This document shows positions 12,585 to 25,739 of a DNA stretch of 64,000 nt, piece after piece. The stretch comes from Thuidium tamariscinum (taxonomy: Eukaryota; Streptophyta; Bryopsida; Hypnales; Thuidiaceae): NCBI GenBank assembly GCA_947034885.2, contig OX344751.2, forward strand, positions 20,274,001 through 20,338,000, written 5' to 3'. Numbering within the stretch: position 1 is the first letter of the stretch; each line of letters starts with the position of its first letter. Made by a program: the position numbers and the translations under genes. Under the pieces are notes generated by a model. It was not told the origin of the DNA. It saw only the letters and a program-made list of their open reading frames with translations, and ran no database searches.

Positions 12585-13594
12585 TTGTAGTAGGTACAAT
12601 CACTCATTTGCAAACAATGAGCCTATCAAGGTTTATGGAGGTGCAAAAGGAAAGAGCACCATTACAATCCTCCTCACAATGTCCTAGGGATTTGGCCATT
12701 GTAAAAGGCATGGAAGGTTTGTTATAATAATTTGGCATCACTTTGTTGAAGATCTCAATGACAATATAATAGATGATGATTTGGGATTGTAAGACTCACA
12801 ATAAAAGGTGGCAATATAGTTCATAATAGGCATTATTAGCTAATTAGATTAAACTAACAAAATTCATAAAAATAAGTTTGTATAATCAAAAGTTAAATAT
12901 TTGACCATTAATCACAAACGGGGTGCATTGATAAAAACTTTAGACAATTCAATTCAATAATTAGTCAAGCCATGGTATGTTTATGTGACAATTCAATTCA
13001 AATTTTTGTTGTAGTGATACTTTATTACTCTTGCTCTTACCAACTTGTCAAAATCTTATTTAGTCCAATCATTTGCAACTTTTGTTTGAAAGTCATCAAT
13101 CAATTATTATTTATTTACATCTCACTTTATATGTAACTCAGCATTAGACTTTTAGAAATTCACGTGTATTTTCAAGTCTTAAAAAATACAATCTTAATTA
13201 TGCTATGCAACATTGCAACATGTTCATACTTCAAAATTTTGACGTCTAAAATCTAATTTTTTATAAAATTATACTATATAGTTCTTCATTGCAATTTTCA
13301 CCTCCTCTAAATTTAAGGGGTAGAGGTGGTAATGCATGTGATTTTCTAAAGGTTTTGTAAAGGTTTTCAACTATATATATTATATTGTTTCATTTTTTCA
13401 AAGGAAATCTATAAAATGAATATGTACTTTCATCAAAGAAAGGATGTCTAAATAAATTGTCATGGTCAAATGTCTTAGTAGTAGGTTTATTATACCATCT
13501 CTTGAAAAAGATGGCTCTTCTCTACCAAAAATCCCTCCTTACTTTTAAAAAATTGAAAACCATTTATTTATTTATTTTTAATTTTCTCCCCTCC
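12585..13594. other. AT-rich spacer
   Basis: Nothing recognisable beyond AT-rich low-complexity sequence. Confidence 0.45.
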
Positions 13595-13597
13595 AAT

Positions 13598-13809
13598 CAC
13601 TACAAGAAAAAGGGGTGTTTTAAGTATAGTCTTAGAGATAACATTTTAAGTAATGACCTTTGTAGGAGACTTTAAGTAAGAAATAAGTGTCTTTTTAGTA
13701 AAATTTTACTAAAAAGACACTTATTTCTTACTTAAAGTCTCCTACAAAGGTCATTACTTAAAATGTTATCTCTAAGACTATACTTGAAACACCCCTCTTT
13801 CTTGTAGTG
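13598..13809. mobile_element. CACTA-type foldback MITE, 212 bp
   Basis: The whole element is one long palindrome. It begins CACTACAAGAAA and ends TTTCTTGTAGTG, with a three-base duplication AAT on each side (13595-13597 and 13810-13812). CACTA termini with a 3-bp duplication identify the En/Spm (CACTA) superfamily. The two arms of about 106 bases differ at only two positions, both within the first 25 bases. A transcript through it would form an almost perfectly paired hairpin of about 100 bp, a likely source of small RNAs. There is no coding sequence. Confidence 0.9.
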
Positions 13810-13829
13810 AATGTTGTTGATCTATAGAA

Positions 13830-14125
13830 ATAACTTGGGATATAGATATGGATACGGAATAATGTACGATATGAATACGATACGGACACATATTGGATAT
13901 AGATATGTCTATAGATACAAAATACTATAGAATATATATACAAATACAATATGGATTTGGATATAGATACGAACTTTAGCACATATCCCATATCAAATGC
14001 CAAACCCCATCCCACCTGAAAATTACAAATAGAGTGGGAGGGTTGGGGGGGGGGGTGATTTCAAATTAATTTAATTTAAGTCACTTTTTGAGCTCAATGG
14101 GGGGTCGGAGGGTGGGGTGGGGTTT
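13830..14125. repeat. Cryptic GGATA/GATACG simple repeat followed by G-rich tract
   Basis: 13830-13985 is built from degenerate GATATGGATACGGATA-like motifs. It is followed by CCCCATCCCACC, a run of eleven G near 14045-14055 and further G-rich blocks. A related patch on the opposite strand lies at 28130-28275, again next to CACCCCATCCCC. It may be the degenerated internal sequence of a dispersed element. Confidence 0.5.
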
Positions 14126-17100
14126 TTTAATCACACTTTTTGGTGGATAGGAACCTTTCTCCCGATCCATTCAAAAGACAAGTTACATTAGGATGCTTGA
14201 ATATGCAAATCACAATTGAATTAGTTTCACTTGTACAAAAAGTAGAATATAAAACATAATTGAGATGAATGCAAGTAGTGATCAATATATATACTTGCTA
14301 CTTTATGCTTTTAAAAAAGAGATCTAAGGTTTGAAGTTCCTAAAATATTGCATACAAAAATACCAACTCCAACCAAATATTGTCAAAATAAAAAATCTAT
14401 AAGAATGATTTTTATTAGTTAGATTTTTCGGTCTCAACATTTCTAAGGAGTGTACAAAAATTTGCATTTAAAACTAAATCTAGTTTCTAAATTACAAACT
14501 ATATACTAAAATATGGCAAAATATACATCATTATATTTATAATTCAATATTCAACATCTTTCATTTGGATGTTGTTTGAAAATTTAAACCTTGTCATGCT
14601 CTGAAAATACAATATTATACTAAGCTAGTGGAATACACAATCATTTTGTAACTTTTCAAACAAGTAGAAGGTGCAATAATTATTAGAATTTGGAGTGCCA
14701 CATGTCATTGGATCAAATTCAACAAGATTGAAGACAAATTTTGTCACTACTAGACTCCTCAATTCGTGCACTTTCTATGCCAAATGTATAGTACAAAAAC
14801 AACATGTGCAACCACAATTGGGCTTCCTATTCTTTCAATGATTAACCATTTAGGTCCAATACTAATTTATTGATTTTACATCATAGGATTCAATAGTAAA
14901 TTGTGAAAAATATAAAGATTCCTTTTCAAAATTGTATTATATGTATGGATAGAACACTTATAAAGATAGATTTTTAAATGCATATTCCAACAAATTTTTG
15001 CAATGGGTTAAGATACCTAATAAACACAATTGTTTTGCAAATTAGCAATGTAGATTTTTTTTAATTAGATATTTGTTATAAATGGATGAATGTACTATAT
15101 AGACAAAACTCAACACCAACCCTCAAAGATGAAAGTAATCATCATGATTATTATGTTTATTTCATGCATGTTATCATAAAATTCCATAAAATTTTAATAA
15201 TTTTAATAATTGACAAATTTTGAGAAAAGGACCCATTGTATATTATGATGAAAGTGTCAAAGTATTTTGAATATGCATGAAATATGGTTACTATATCTAC
15301 ATAGACAATTTTAATTTTTTAATAAATTATTCTTGACAAATCAAGATTTTATATGGTGTATACATGATTCATAGATAAAATTGACATAGTCAAATTTCTT
15401 AAAAGGATAGACAAGTCTAAACAAGATTAAAATTTGATAAATTTTGCTTTGTAGAACCTATTGGATGAAAAAAAAATCCACAAACTTGTGTTGTTTTATA
15501 CTACATGTAATCTAATTTGACAAAGTGCTTGTTTTTTTTAATGCAATTCATTATACCAAATTTATTATTCAAATGATTCAATGTAAAAGCACATGTAGAA
15601 GAAAATAAATATAAATTGACATCACCAATTTATTTATTTAGCAAGTAAAAATGGAATTGCATTTCTGTAGGCTCTTATTTGGTTTTGTCTTTTTTTTTTC
15701 TCACTCCTCATCTTTTTACTATCTAGCCTCTTGGCTTACTTGTTCTTTAATATTTATTTTTTGTATTTTTAATGCATTAGATTCTCCCATTTGTTTAAAA
15801 AAAATAGTTGTTATGAGGAGTTGGAACATTATGTAGTTATATAAAGTAGCCTAATAGATAATGAAAATACTTTTCCTATATTGTCATAAATAATTTAAAG
15901 TTATAAATTGTCTTAGACTTAGACAATGTCAATATGTCATGATGTACTTGAATTAATTTCTACTAATACCAATTGAAAACATGCCTTAAGAGATAACACA
16001 ATTTTCTTTAAATTCAAAATTATATTTTAATCACTACAAATCAATATCAATGAACATCTTAATTTTCTTAAGAAAACCTTATGAAAAGCTTTAATAAAAA
16101 AAACAATTATCTTTCATAGTGTATTTTGACATCATTGAGCAAAAATTATTGTTGGAGTGCATTCTTAACTTGATGGGTTGGCTAGAGCAATGATTTCTTC
16201 ATTAGTACCCATTTTGTCTTCTTTGATGTATTTGATTTAAGAAGTTGAAAGCAAAATAATTTTTATTAAAATCCTACTACACAAGCCAAAAAAATAATTG
16301 GTAGTCCAATAGTGAATAAATGGATTATACATTGTACTAATTATAGATAAAACTTTTAATGCAAACAAAGTTTATAATTTCTTTAGTATAATATGGAAAT
16401 GGAAATAATCAAGCTATCTATATAATTTCTAGTTAAACCAACAAATTAAACCAAAAGACCCAAAATTACTACAAACATTATGGTTGTCTCCTTTATTATT
16501 TCTAAAAATTTAAGTTAAGCATTGAGTGGTTTGATAGTGTTTCAAGCAATTGATTGGCCTTTGTAAATGGAAGGATCAGGGCTCTTTGGAGTTGTTGATA
16601 AAAGCTCTTTTACTCATAAGCCATGATCAATCAACTCAATTCCTTGACCAAATTGTTGTTTTAATGTTAAATCTATTTTCTTAGCGTTGTTATTTGTAAT
16701 TCTCTACATGTTTGTAGGGGTCATAGAAACTTACCAAATTCAAGCAAGGGGGGGCATTTATAGCAATTAAGACTTTAAATTAAAAATTAAAAATCAAAAT
16801 ACTATATAAAAGAATATTCTTTGTATATCCATGGTTTATTCTATAATATATCTATCTTTAGACAAAAACTTACATTCCTTTTAAAGCACTCTTGAATGCA
16901 TATAGTTATTATAAAATACAAATAATGTATTCTTAAATGCATGTTCTTTCTCCCAAATAACAATATTTCAACTAAATCAATAACATTTTTTAGATAAAAG
17001 GGTTTATTAACTCAACTTCCTAAACATTTATCTAAACCTTAAGGTGTTATCCTTTAGATCCTTGACAATATTATTGGAAGAAGGGATTTCAATACATACA

Positions 17101-18300
17101 TGCAAAACATTGGTATTTTTTAACAACAGATATATATGCATAGAGAGAACCAGAGAAAAATAAAAGTGCATTTAGTGGTGTTATGATATGTCAAATTTTA
17201 TGAACATTCAAAAGCGTATTTATGCAATAATGATAATTGTTACCAGGCATGATTGCATTATTTTTTGATCTCATTCTACTCACATTGATATAGAAAACAC
17301 AATTTTTTTTAATAAAGCATACTTGGATATGAATCTTACCCTTCTAACACTACGACAAATTCATACACAAATTCTTCTTAAATTTATGTTAAAATTAAAT
17401 CAAAATTAGAAATCACAATCCATATAAGGCTTATACACACCTCAATACAAATTTATGTACTTCCATCAAATGTCAATCCTACAAATAAAAGACCAACTTC
17501 ATGATCTTCAAAGACAAAATTGCATTGCTTGTATGCTATTTACGTGCAATTAATATGTAGTAGTATATTATTAGCATATCATTGATGTATATTGTGATAA
17601 TTGGAGATCTTCCATAATTTAAAAATGTATAGACTCTTTTATCATTTTTGGATTACAAGATTTCTAACATTTTTTAGTTCTTGATCTAGATATTATTCAA
17701 ATTTTATACCTGAAAGGAGCAACCTAACGACATTCTTTTGGAGGCATGTTGTAAATCAAGCACTATTGATCTAAATACTTAGACTTTTATTTCAAATATT
17801 TCAAATAGTATAAACATCTACAAAATGAAAAATTTTAAAATTTGAATAATATTTTTAAAATTAATAAATATTATTTGATGTTATAATCTTTCAACCATGT
17901 CAAATTTCTTATATAGTAGAATTTACCTAGTTTTGAGAAATCATAGCCTTCCAAAAGTCCCCCAAAACATTTCATGGATAAATGACTTGGAATTTGAAAT
18001 TGACATATGTTTATTTATTTTTTTATGGATGGTCACTTAGAAGACACCAAGTGACATTCGGAATATTTAATTACCTTTTCTATTTTGGAGAATGTGATTT
18101 TGAAAGCTTTTCATTTCATGCATTTTATAATATCTTTTTTGAACACTTGAATTCAAATTTAGGGCACATAATAATAAACTAGCTATAAATATTCCATCTT
18201 CATATTTTGAAGTAGGCCTATATTAGTTTCCTTAGTGGTCAAAGTTAGCAACATTGCCTAATGTATAATATATTAAAGTTGAAAAATGCAATCTGACAAT
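14126..18300. other. AT-rich spacer
   Basis: No gene, RNA or bounded element is visible in about 4.2 kb. All open frames are short and AT-driven. Confidence 0.5.
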
Positions 18301-19220
18301 TTAACCCCTAAAAGCCCATTGTCCCCTTGTGGGACAATTTGGAGTTTGGGTAGGTTCTGTAGACCAAAAATTTTAATTAATCTTCTTGAAAATTTCTCAT
18401 AAGATAGGAAAACTGATTAGCTTTGTGAGAATATAATTTTTATTTCAATTGGTGCCCGAGAGTAAAAGTTATACCACAAAAAGCGTGAATTTGAACTTGG
18501 CAGGTAGAAAAATAAATCCACAAAAACTTGAATTTTTTATTTTTTATTTTTTAATCTTATATATTATATTTTTGCCTACGTGTGAAGTTTTGATTCATTC
18601 CATTTGGATTAGTTATGTGAAAGTTATAAACAATCTTGTTTTCGGGTAGTCTTTGGAAAAATAACTTATAGGATTAATTTCTGAATGCAATTTCGATATT
18701 TTTTCAAAAAAAATTGCTTGATAAGGTTATATTTGCTTGATAGAACAATCTCACCATTGGTATTATTGTGTTTCAATTTCATCTTAGAGCTATTAACGAT
18801 TTAATTTTTCTTTCAATCTTGGACCTACCTCTACTTAATAATTTTTTAAAGAATGAAAATCAAGCATTTTTCTTTTGAAATTTTTTTCCTAGACTTTCAA
18901 CTCAATTTTTAAATACAATTTTTTTTTAATTCAAAGTCCATAGTGTAAAAAAATTCAACAAATGGCAATCAAAGTCATTTGCAATTGCCGGGCAGTGTTT
19001 AAAAAAACTATGTTTTCGAACTTTGAATGCTCATATCTTCCCATCTACACAATCAAACTTCATGAAATTTTTACCACATGATCTCACACAAACAAAGTAG
19101 AAGATCCTACGGTTAGATTATATAAAAACACTTTTTTTAAATTCTTTTGGATGAACGCAACAAAAATGGCAGTTTTGAGTGGTTTTTGATAGAAAATGGC
19201 CTTGGGCCTTTCGGGGTTAA
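18301..19220. mobile_element. Non-autonomous TIR element, TTAACCCC termini, 920 bp
   Basis: It begins TTAACCCCTAAAAGCCCATT and ends GGGCCTTTCGGGGTTAA, the imperfect inverted counterpart. The interior is non-coding. A second copy, more decayed, lies at about 50055-50720. They share GTTCCCTTGGGGGACAA-like, ACAATCTCACC, ACCTACCTCTA and TTAATAATTTTTTAA blocks in the same order. No target duplication could be fixed, so the superfamily is unresolved. Confidence 0.65.
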
Positions 19221-21229
19221 AAAATAAAAATACTAATACTAATAAAGATAATTTCACAATAATTGAAGAGTGTATTTTTAGAAATAGTTTTGGATGGTTG
19301 TGTCAAGTAGGTATTAAAAAATAGGAAGCCAATTTAGAAACAATGCCTATTTATTGTTCAACATTTAATGTTCAGCACATTTTGAATAGTTCTCAAAGCA
19401 CCATGATTGCCTTCTTCTTTTGGTAAATTTCATAATTAGCTTAGTAGTGCAATTCTCTCTTCTATTATGCTAGAGAATGAGACTACATGATATTCTGGAG
19501 TAGTTCTTACTAAGATTAGGATATAGGCCTTTCTAATTTTTGTCATATTCTATTTTGATGAATCTAAGTATGGGAAGACTTGATCCAAGAACAAAATGTA
19601 TTGGTGATTTGAATGGTAATTTATATATTTTAAGTTGAAAAGTAATTATTCAAAGACTTATTTTTTGATTCAACAATGTAGAATCCAAAATGAATTGAAT
19701 TAGAAAAAACTTTGATTTTGAAGTTTAAAATATAATGCTTCTTCAACAAATTTTCCATGCCTACCTCAAATAGGCAAAAATAAAGAAAATGCTATTAGAA
19801 ATTGGATAAATGTCATTAGTTTTGGCTATGTATGATTTTAAGTATACTCTTCATCTATGGAGAATGCAATGGGCCTTTACCTAACTATAAGTACAACTTG
19901 AAGTACAACCAATTTATTTCCAAATAAATAATTAAATTTTTAAAAGGCATTATAAGTTTGTTGAGATTAGCTAATATCCAACTACAAGTCCAACTAGAAC
20001 TTTATATATATATATATAATGTTTTATTTTTCTCTTCAACAAGCAAAGGGCTTGAAAGCCTTTTGTTGACATGTAGTACATTATGAATACAATAGTATTT
20101 GATTAGAAAAACATTGACTAAATACTTTTCAATACAAGATAAATTAATAATCATGATCAAATGTAAATAACAATGTATCACAATTTATATATTTAATCAC
20201 AATTCAAGAATTATGAAACTAAATACAAGTCATATCTAGAGAAATTCCAAGGGCCATTCTATTCTTAAGGGATCCTCAAGGATGTGTATTGTATGTATTG
20301 ATAAGGCAATTTGTCTCTTTCCTTATGAATGTCAAGGATTAGAGTTATGGGAAATTTTTTGATGGTCACACTTCACAAACATTGTGTTTTTAATGGTATA
20401 GGTATAAGTGTGTTTGAGTGATTAATGTCATTGGTCCCTACTTGTCCAAATATATATAATATTTTACCATGCTACAATATTGTGCTATCTAATTTTTTTT
20501 TAAATGCATTCCTTGGGTTGCCCACAAAGGCATTAAAACATAATTAAAATAATCAAGATTTCTTGTAGACCCTTACTCAAGTTGTCTAGTCTCATAGTAG
20601 GTGATTACTTTTAACATTGAAGAGAGCTTGCTAAAAGAACTATGATGTTGATTTAGAGTGTTTTTGGCAAAATAATCTATGGCTTGGAGAAAAGCTAGAC
20701 ATATGATCTTTATTCTTGTACAATTTTTTTCCTATCCCTACATGTATTGATTCAAAGTCTTGTACAAAAATCATATCAATTACAATAATTAAATTGATCA
20801 AATTGTTGAAGAATAGACAAAATTTACTTTCTCAACATACTTGATTGCACTTCATCCATTTCATGAGGCTTTGGCAACAACCTCTTTAAGATATTTACGA
20901 TCCAAAAATTGTAGAAAACTTTGACTCAAATAGCCAATTTAAGTCTTTGAAAGATATTATTGTCTACTAGATAGTAAAATTGGGGTGTCATAAAGATTAC
21001 CATCAATTGCTTTCAATCAATAAATTTACTTTACAAACCATTAGAATCAACAAATATCTCTAAAAATATATTTCATTTGTACACATAGAAGTTCATGAGT
21101 CCCAATTAAAACATTACCTAACTCAAAAGTTGTGTATTTTGGTACAATAATTGAAAATATTTAAATACAAGTAGTGCCAAATGTTGAGAATTAGTGTAGG
21201 GCAACCAAATTTCATTATTTTTGTGTATT
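19221..21229. other. AT-rich spacer
   Basis: No gene or bounded repeat seen. A short TATATA tract lies near 20005. Confidence 0.45.
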
Positions 21230-21570
21230 TAACCCCTAAAAATCTAGATTCATCTTCAAAATTGACAATTTCAAAACAATCATCATAAAGTACTACTTGG
21301 AAGAATATTTTGGAATTGAGATGCAAATTTAAAATGTAGAGTTTGAGTTTTAGATTCACCAATGCTATCACCAATATTTTTCTATAAATTCTGAAAGAAA
21401 AAATTCAAAATTACTTCAAAATTCAATTTCAAGTAGAATATTGTTATTTTTTGTAGTACAATTGATTGGAACGAATTTAAAATGAGATTCTCTGAACATG
21501 ATAATTTTTTGGAATTTTTGAGTTCTTTGCTTCTATAACCTCATTTTTGCAATTTGAGGTTTGAAACAAA
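21230..21570 (+). repeat. Degenerate dispersed repeat (copy 2 of pair with 494-860)
   Basis: It starts TTAACCCCTAAAAATCTAGA and runs parallel to 494-860 with shared blocks around GGAAGAATATTTTGGAATTG and ACCTCATTTTTGCAA. Non-coding. It is another branch of the elements with TTAACCCCTAAA ends. Confidence 0.55.
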
Positions 21571-21849
21571 AATGACAATTCTATTAAACTTTCAGATGCT
21601 AAGTTCTGTGTGAGGCACGGAGTCCAACGGAAGTCATGAAATTCAGTTGGCGGCACCCACTTCCAAGAAGTTAATTAGAAGGTTCGACTGTTCTTCGAGC
21701 TCCACCCATTTATTGCCAAGTGTCAGGAAGGTTTTTCTTCCTAGAGTTTATTACTAAGTTAATTATTGCCACCGTGACATTTACGAAGCCCACTGAATCG
21801 CCCTAATGCACATCAACTTTAGGTACGACCAACCAACTAACCAATTAAC

Positions 21850-23386
21850 TCAACCCCTAAATGCCCAAGATTATTAATTTTTTTTCCACAAATGAACACT
21901 TTTTGAACTCTTACAAATTTGCTGTAAATTGAACAAAAAGACAACATTTTAATAAGCTTTATCAACTTTTTTGAAATCTAATTGTACAAATTCAAACTAA
22001 GTTAAAAATGTTAGAGATCACCTTTCATAAGAGCATCCCAACACATGGCTTAGAATTCGATTCACGATGAGGCCCCTTCTAAGGCTCTCTAACTCTAGCT
22101 GGGCTAAGTAGTGCAAGCAACCCTTTTAAGGGGAACTTTTTAAAAATAAAGGTTTTCAGTTATTTTGCCTTAAATTTGAATCCGAAAACATTGTTTTTTA
22201 ATTCTTCGAGGTCTCACTCTCTTCACTAAAGGAGATTCCAAAATAATTTGAATTTGTAATGGAATAAGGCTCCTTATATCTTCATAGGGTGGAGGGAGGT
22301 GCCTCAACTCATGTGGGATATACTAATTCCAACTAATTGGAACTAGTTGGAATTAGGAAACTAGTTCTAATTTGAAAACCCCCATAGGATGAGTTTCCTC
22401 TATCCACTTCATGTGGATTTAGGAAGAAGTGACTTTCCATGAGAAGTAGAGCTCACTACATTTTCTTCGGGTAGAGGGAAGTGTCCCCAGCCATGTGGGA
22501 TACCTCTCTCCACTTGAAGAGGATATAGTGAGCTCCACTTTTGATGGAAAATTCAAGCCAAGATGAATTTCCTTTTTCATCTTTTTGGGGGACAAAAAAA
22601 GTCTCAATTTTTGGACTTCCTTGTAAGCATTTCATTTCTAAAATATAATTAATATTGGATGGTCAATAGCAATCCTGTACATCGATATTGGGGCAAAAAT
22701 ACAATCAACTCTTCATTCAAGGCCCTAGCCAAGTTTTAGTATTTCTTCGTCTACTCAGTAAATTTGGTTGTACCAAGCCTTTTCCCAAGCCCTATCTTGT
22801 GTGCCACATGATATTGACTATAATTTGGCTTAGCCAAATACTTAGTTTGCGTCATATCTTGTGTTGCTATGGAGATGCTTTAAGTACACAAACGAATATG
22901 ACTTATGGATTGAAAGATTATAATGTTTGATCATGAGGATGTTAAAACTATAAAAATAAATTAAAGTCCTTCAATGGTCTTTTCACATGTCAAATCTAAA
23001 AGGTTGGTCACCAAAAAATATCAAGCTAAAGGGCCTAACATGCATAACTCCAATCAATTTATAACTTTTCAAAATCTACTCTTCAATCTTTTTAAATGAA
23101 TTTTTAATGTGATTTTTTCTCCAAAATCTAGTACATTTGAGACTCATTTCCGAGAGCCCTCAAGACTACAAAAAGTCAAGATTGCAATGGACACCTTTGC
23201 ACAATATCTTGAATAAGAAAATCATAATAAATCATCTTCAAAATTAGATTTATAATGCTAAAACTAGACTTAAAAAATAAGTTTTGAAAAATATAAACCA
23301 CTAAAAAAAGCAACTTAATTGGATTTTATTTACCTTCAAAGGTTTGTTAACACAAAATTTTGGTGCCTTCAACATTTACAGGTTAA
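21850..23386. mobile_element. TIR element (copy of 45348-45998) interrupted by an insertion
   Basis: The left end TCAACCCCTAAATGCCCAAG and the right end CATTTACAGGTTAA are inverted counterparts. The parts 21850-22030 and 22881-23386 align with the continuous copy at 45348-45998. Shared blocks include TTGAACAAAAAG, ACAAATTCAAACTA, TTATGGATTGAAAGATTATA and AAAGGGCCTAACATGCATAA. The intervening 850 bp is a separate insertion. Without it the element is about 690 bp. Non-coding. Confidence 0.75.
22031..22880. mobile_element. Nested PIF/Harbinger-like insertion, 850 bp
   Basis: The insertion starts GAGCATCCCAACACATGG and ends with GGAGATGCTT, giving imperfect GAGCATC(T)CCA termini. TAA flanks it at 22028-22030 and 22881-22883. 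GAGCATCTCCA-like ends with a TAA/TTA duplication are common in plant PIF/Harbinger elements. Its limits are confirmed by the uninterrupted copy at 45348-45998: removing the insert and one TAA restores the alignment to within one base. Inside are a palindrome near 22328-22360 (CTAATTCCAACTAATTGG) and an inverted pair GAGCTCACTA/TAGTGAGCTC. No transposase is visible. Confidence 0.8.
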
Positions 23387-23589
23387 GTTCATTATGCCTA
23401 CAACCAAAATTGCATCTTCCTAAAAACCATCATCAATTAGAAAAACAAAAATCTAAAATTGCCACTAGGAACTTGTACCTTGGTTTGATATACTTGTTCT
23501 TTTATCAATGGAATTTTTGCATTTGTTTCCAAAAAAAACAAAACATCATTAATATAAATGGACGTTGAAGAAACAATTCTAGAACATCT

Positions 23590-24290
23590 ATTAATCCCTA
23601 AATTTCCATGACTATATATTCACCAAAAATGCTCCAAAACTGCCATTTCTAGTACAACTACCAAATTTTTCAAAAAAACCAATTTTAGATACATGTAACC
23701 ATAGGATCTTGTAGTATGATGTCTTAGAAACATGTAGTAAAAATTTCAAGAAATTCCACTATGTGGATCAAAAGATATGAACATTCAAATTCACCAAAAA
23801 CCATTTTTTCAATCATGCAATAAATTGGGTAGCTGCACTTCACAAGCTCACTTATTAATGAAAAAATGTCCAAAATAGTGGTGCTTCTTTGAATTCCATT
23901 TTCTAAGCAAGTTGGCTATATACTTGAAAATTTTCACATCATTTGGAATTGTACAACATATAGGAAAAAAATAGTCAGTAGAAAGAAGTAGAGAGTGGTT
24001 CAAAATACTAAATTGTTAAGAATTTAATTATGGAATTGAAAAATGCCAAAACCTCATAACTTTTGACTCTTTGATTGAAATGGAATGATTCAAAGCTTCC
24101 ATATATATATATATATATATATAAAGTAACACACTAGGCCATATCTTTTGACTCATATTTCCAAATGTCATGAAACTTGGTACATATGAAGATATTCCTT
24201 GTCCCCACCTTCTATTCAAATTTCAGCTTAATATATGCAAATTTCCAATTACATGTACCTGCCCAAAATTTCTATACGGCCAAAAAAGGT
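23590..24290 (+). repeat. Degenerate copy of the 26837-27779 TIR element
   Basis: It shares with 26837-27779 the blocks AAAACTGCCATTTCTA, AGGATCTTGTAGTA, GTTGGCTA, TTGTACAACATATAGG and GTAGAAAGAAGTAGA. The left end TTAATCCCTAAATTTCC is a decayed TIR. A (TA)n microsatellite lies at 24102-24123. Non-coding. Confidence 0.65.
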
Positions 24291-24294
24291 TTAT

Positions 24295-24482
24295 TGATCC
24301 TTTAGGTAAAAAAAACTTCAACCCTTTATGACTTCTACATAGGGTATCCAAATAACATGTTCTTTGGTGTGTTAAAACCTAATTTCACTTTCCAACAAGA
24401 AAATACAAAAAATTGATCAAATTAATAATAGTAACTAGATCCAATAGTACAAAAGGTATTATTTTGGATGCCTACCTTAAGC
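24295..24482. repeat. Decayed copy of the 60090-60368 TIR element
   Basis: TATCCAAATAACATGTTCTT and the following TTCCAACAAGAAAATAC block match the interior of 60090-60368. The right end reads TGGATGCCTACCTTAAG, like the GGTGTACCTACCTTAG end of that element. The left end is unclear. Confidence 0.55.
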
Positions 24483-24599
24483 TAATTCAACAACTTAAAA
24501 ACTACATATCACCTACTATACCTATAGCTCCTATAACCCTTTGATGATACCTTGTCTAAAAAATCATATTGTATATTTTCTCCAAATCTTAACCTTGAA

Positions 24600-25360
24600 A
24601 GGACCAAGCTACGTTTTTTGGCGATATAGAAAATGGAGATCTTTTTGCCAACTTGTTACAAATGGAGATTTCATTATTTTTCTTTGAAATTTTCACACAT
24701 GTATGTGAGAAATGTCTTTAAGGTAGAATAATTTTCATAACTTTTGACTACATAGTTTAAAATTTATTGGTGATATATTGGTTCTTTCTCAACTGCAGCA
24801 GGTTGGGCAAATATGAAAAATCACTTTTTTAAGAATAAAAAATTTGAAATTTATTTTCTAGATTTACATTTATATGAAAAGTTTTAAACCATTCCATTTT
24901 GATTTATGAGGTGGAAGTTACGAGGAGTTTTAGTTTTTGGGTAGTTATGAATTATTTACTCTATAAAAAAGTATAAAGTCCATAGTTTAACTGAGTTTTC
25001 AATATTTTTGAAAAATAAATTAAAACATTGGATGTAGATTGTTTATTACAACATTACAACCATTAGAAGTGGCATTTTTCAAGTCCATAACCAATTTTTT
25101 AACAATTTAGTATTTTGAATCAATCTCTACTTTTTTCTACTTACTATTTTTTTCTACTATATGTTGTTCAAATCCAATTGATTAGAAAATTTTCAAGAAT
25201 GTTGCCAACTTACCTTAAAGAATGAATCCAAAGAAAGATTGCCAATATGAACAATTTTTCATACAAATGTGAGCTTGTGAATTGCAACTGCCCATTTCTT
25301 CACAAGGCTAGAAAAATGATTATGGTCAATTTCAATACTAACTAGTGTGCCCTAAGCTGC
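24600..25360 (-). repeat. Inverted, degenerate copy of the 26837-27779 family
   Basis: Reverse-complement matches include GTAGATTGTTTATTACAACA, TTTAGTATTTTGAATCA, CTACTTACTATTTTTTTC and the block around GTTGCCAACTTACC. Together with 23590-24290 it makes a loose inverted pair. Non-coding. Confidence 0.55.
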
Positions 25361-25430
25361 TGCCATAGTGAAATCTAATTTTTGAATGCATCAAAACTTT
25401 GAAATTCGATAATTCCCACACCATAGGTCC

Positions 25431-25735
25431 AAATGCCATGAAACAAAGTTTGTGCACCCCTCCTTGCCAAGGGCTTTTTTGATGGTTCTAGAATCATGAC
25501 CAAAATCAAAATAAAATAATTTTTAAAATTTTTGTAGAACTAAAAATCCTGAAAAATCCATAACTTTCTTAGTGTGCATTGGAATGCCACGAAACCAAGC
25601 CCATGCACCCCTCCTCGCCAAGAGCTTTTTGACAATACCAAGCACATGAATGGGGGATGCATAGGCCTAGAGATCTCAATGTGACAAACAAACAAACAAA
25701 TGGGCAAACAAAACAAAATTAACTACCTATCTTAA
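25431..25735 (+). repeat. Direct repeat of about 155 bp, related to 39131-39245
   Basis: TGCCATGAAACAAAG... and TGCCACGAAACCAAG... start two related blocks about 155 bp apart, each with GTGCACCCCTCC(T)CGCCAAG. The second block matches 39131-39245, including GGGGGACGCAT/GGGGGATGCAT and the AACAAACAAA tail. It is a dispersed repeat family of unknown type. Confidence 0.6.
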
Positions 25736-25739
25736 GGTA

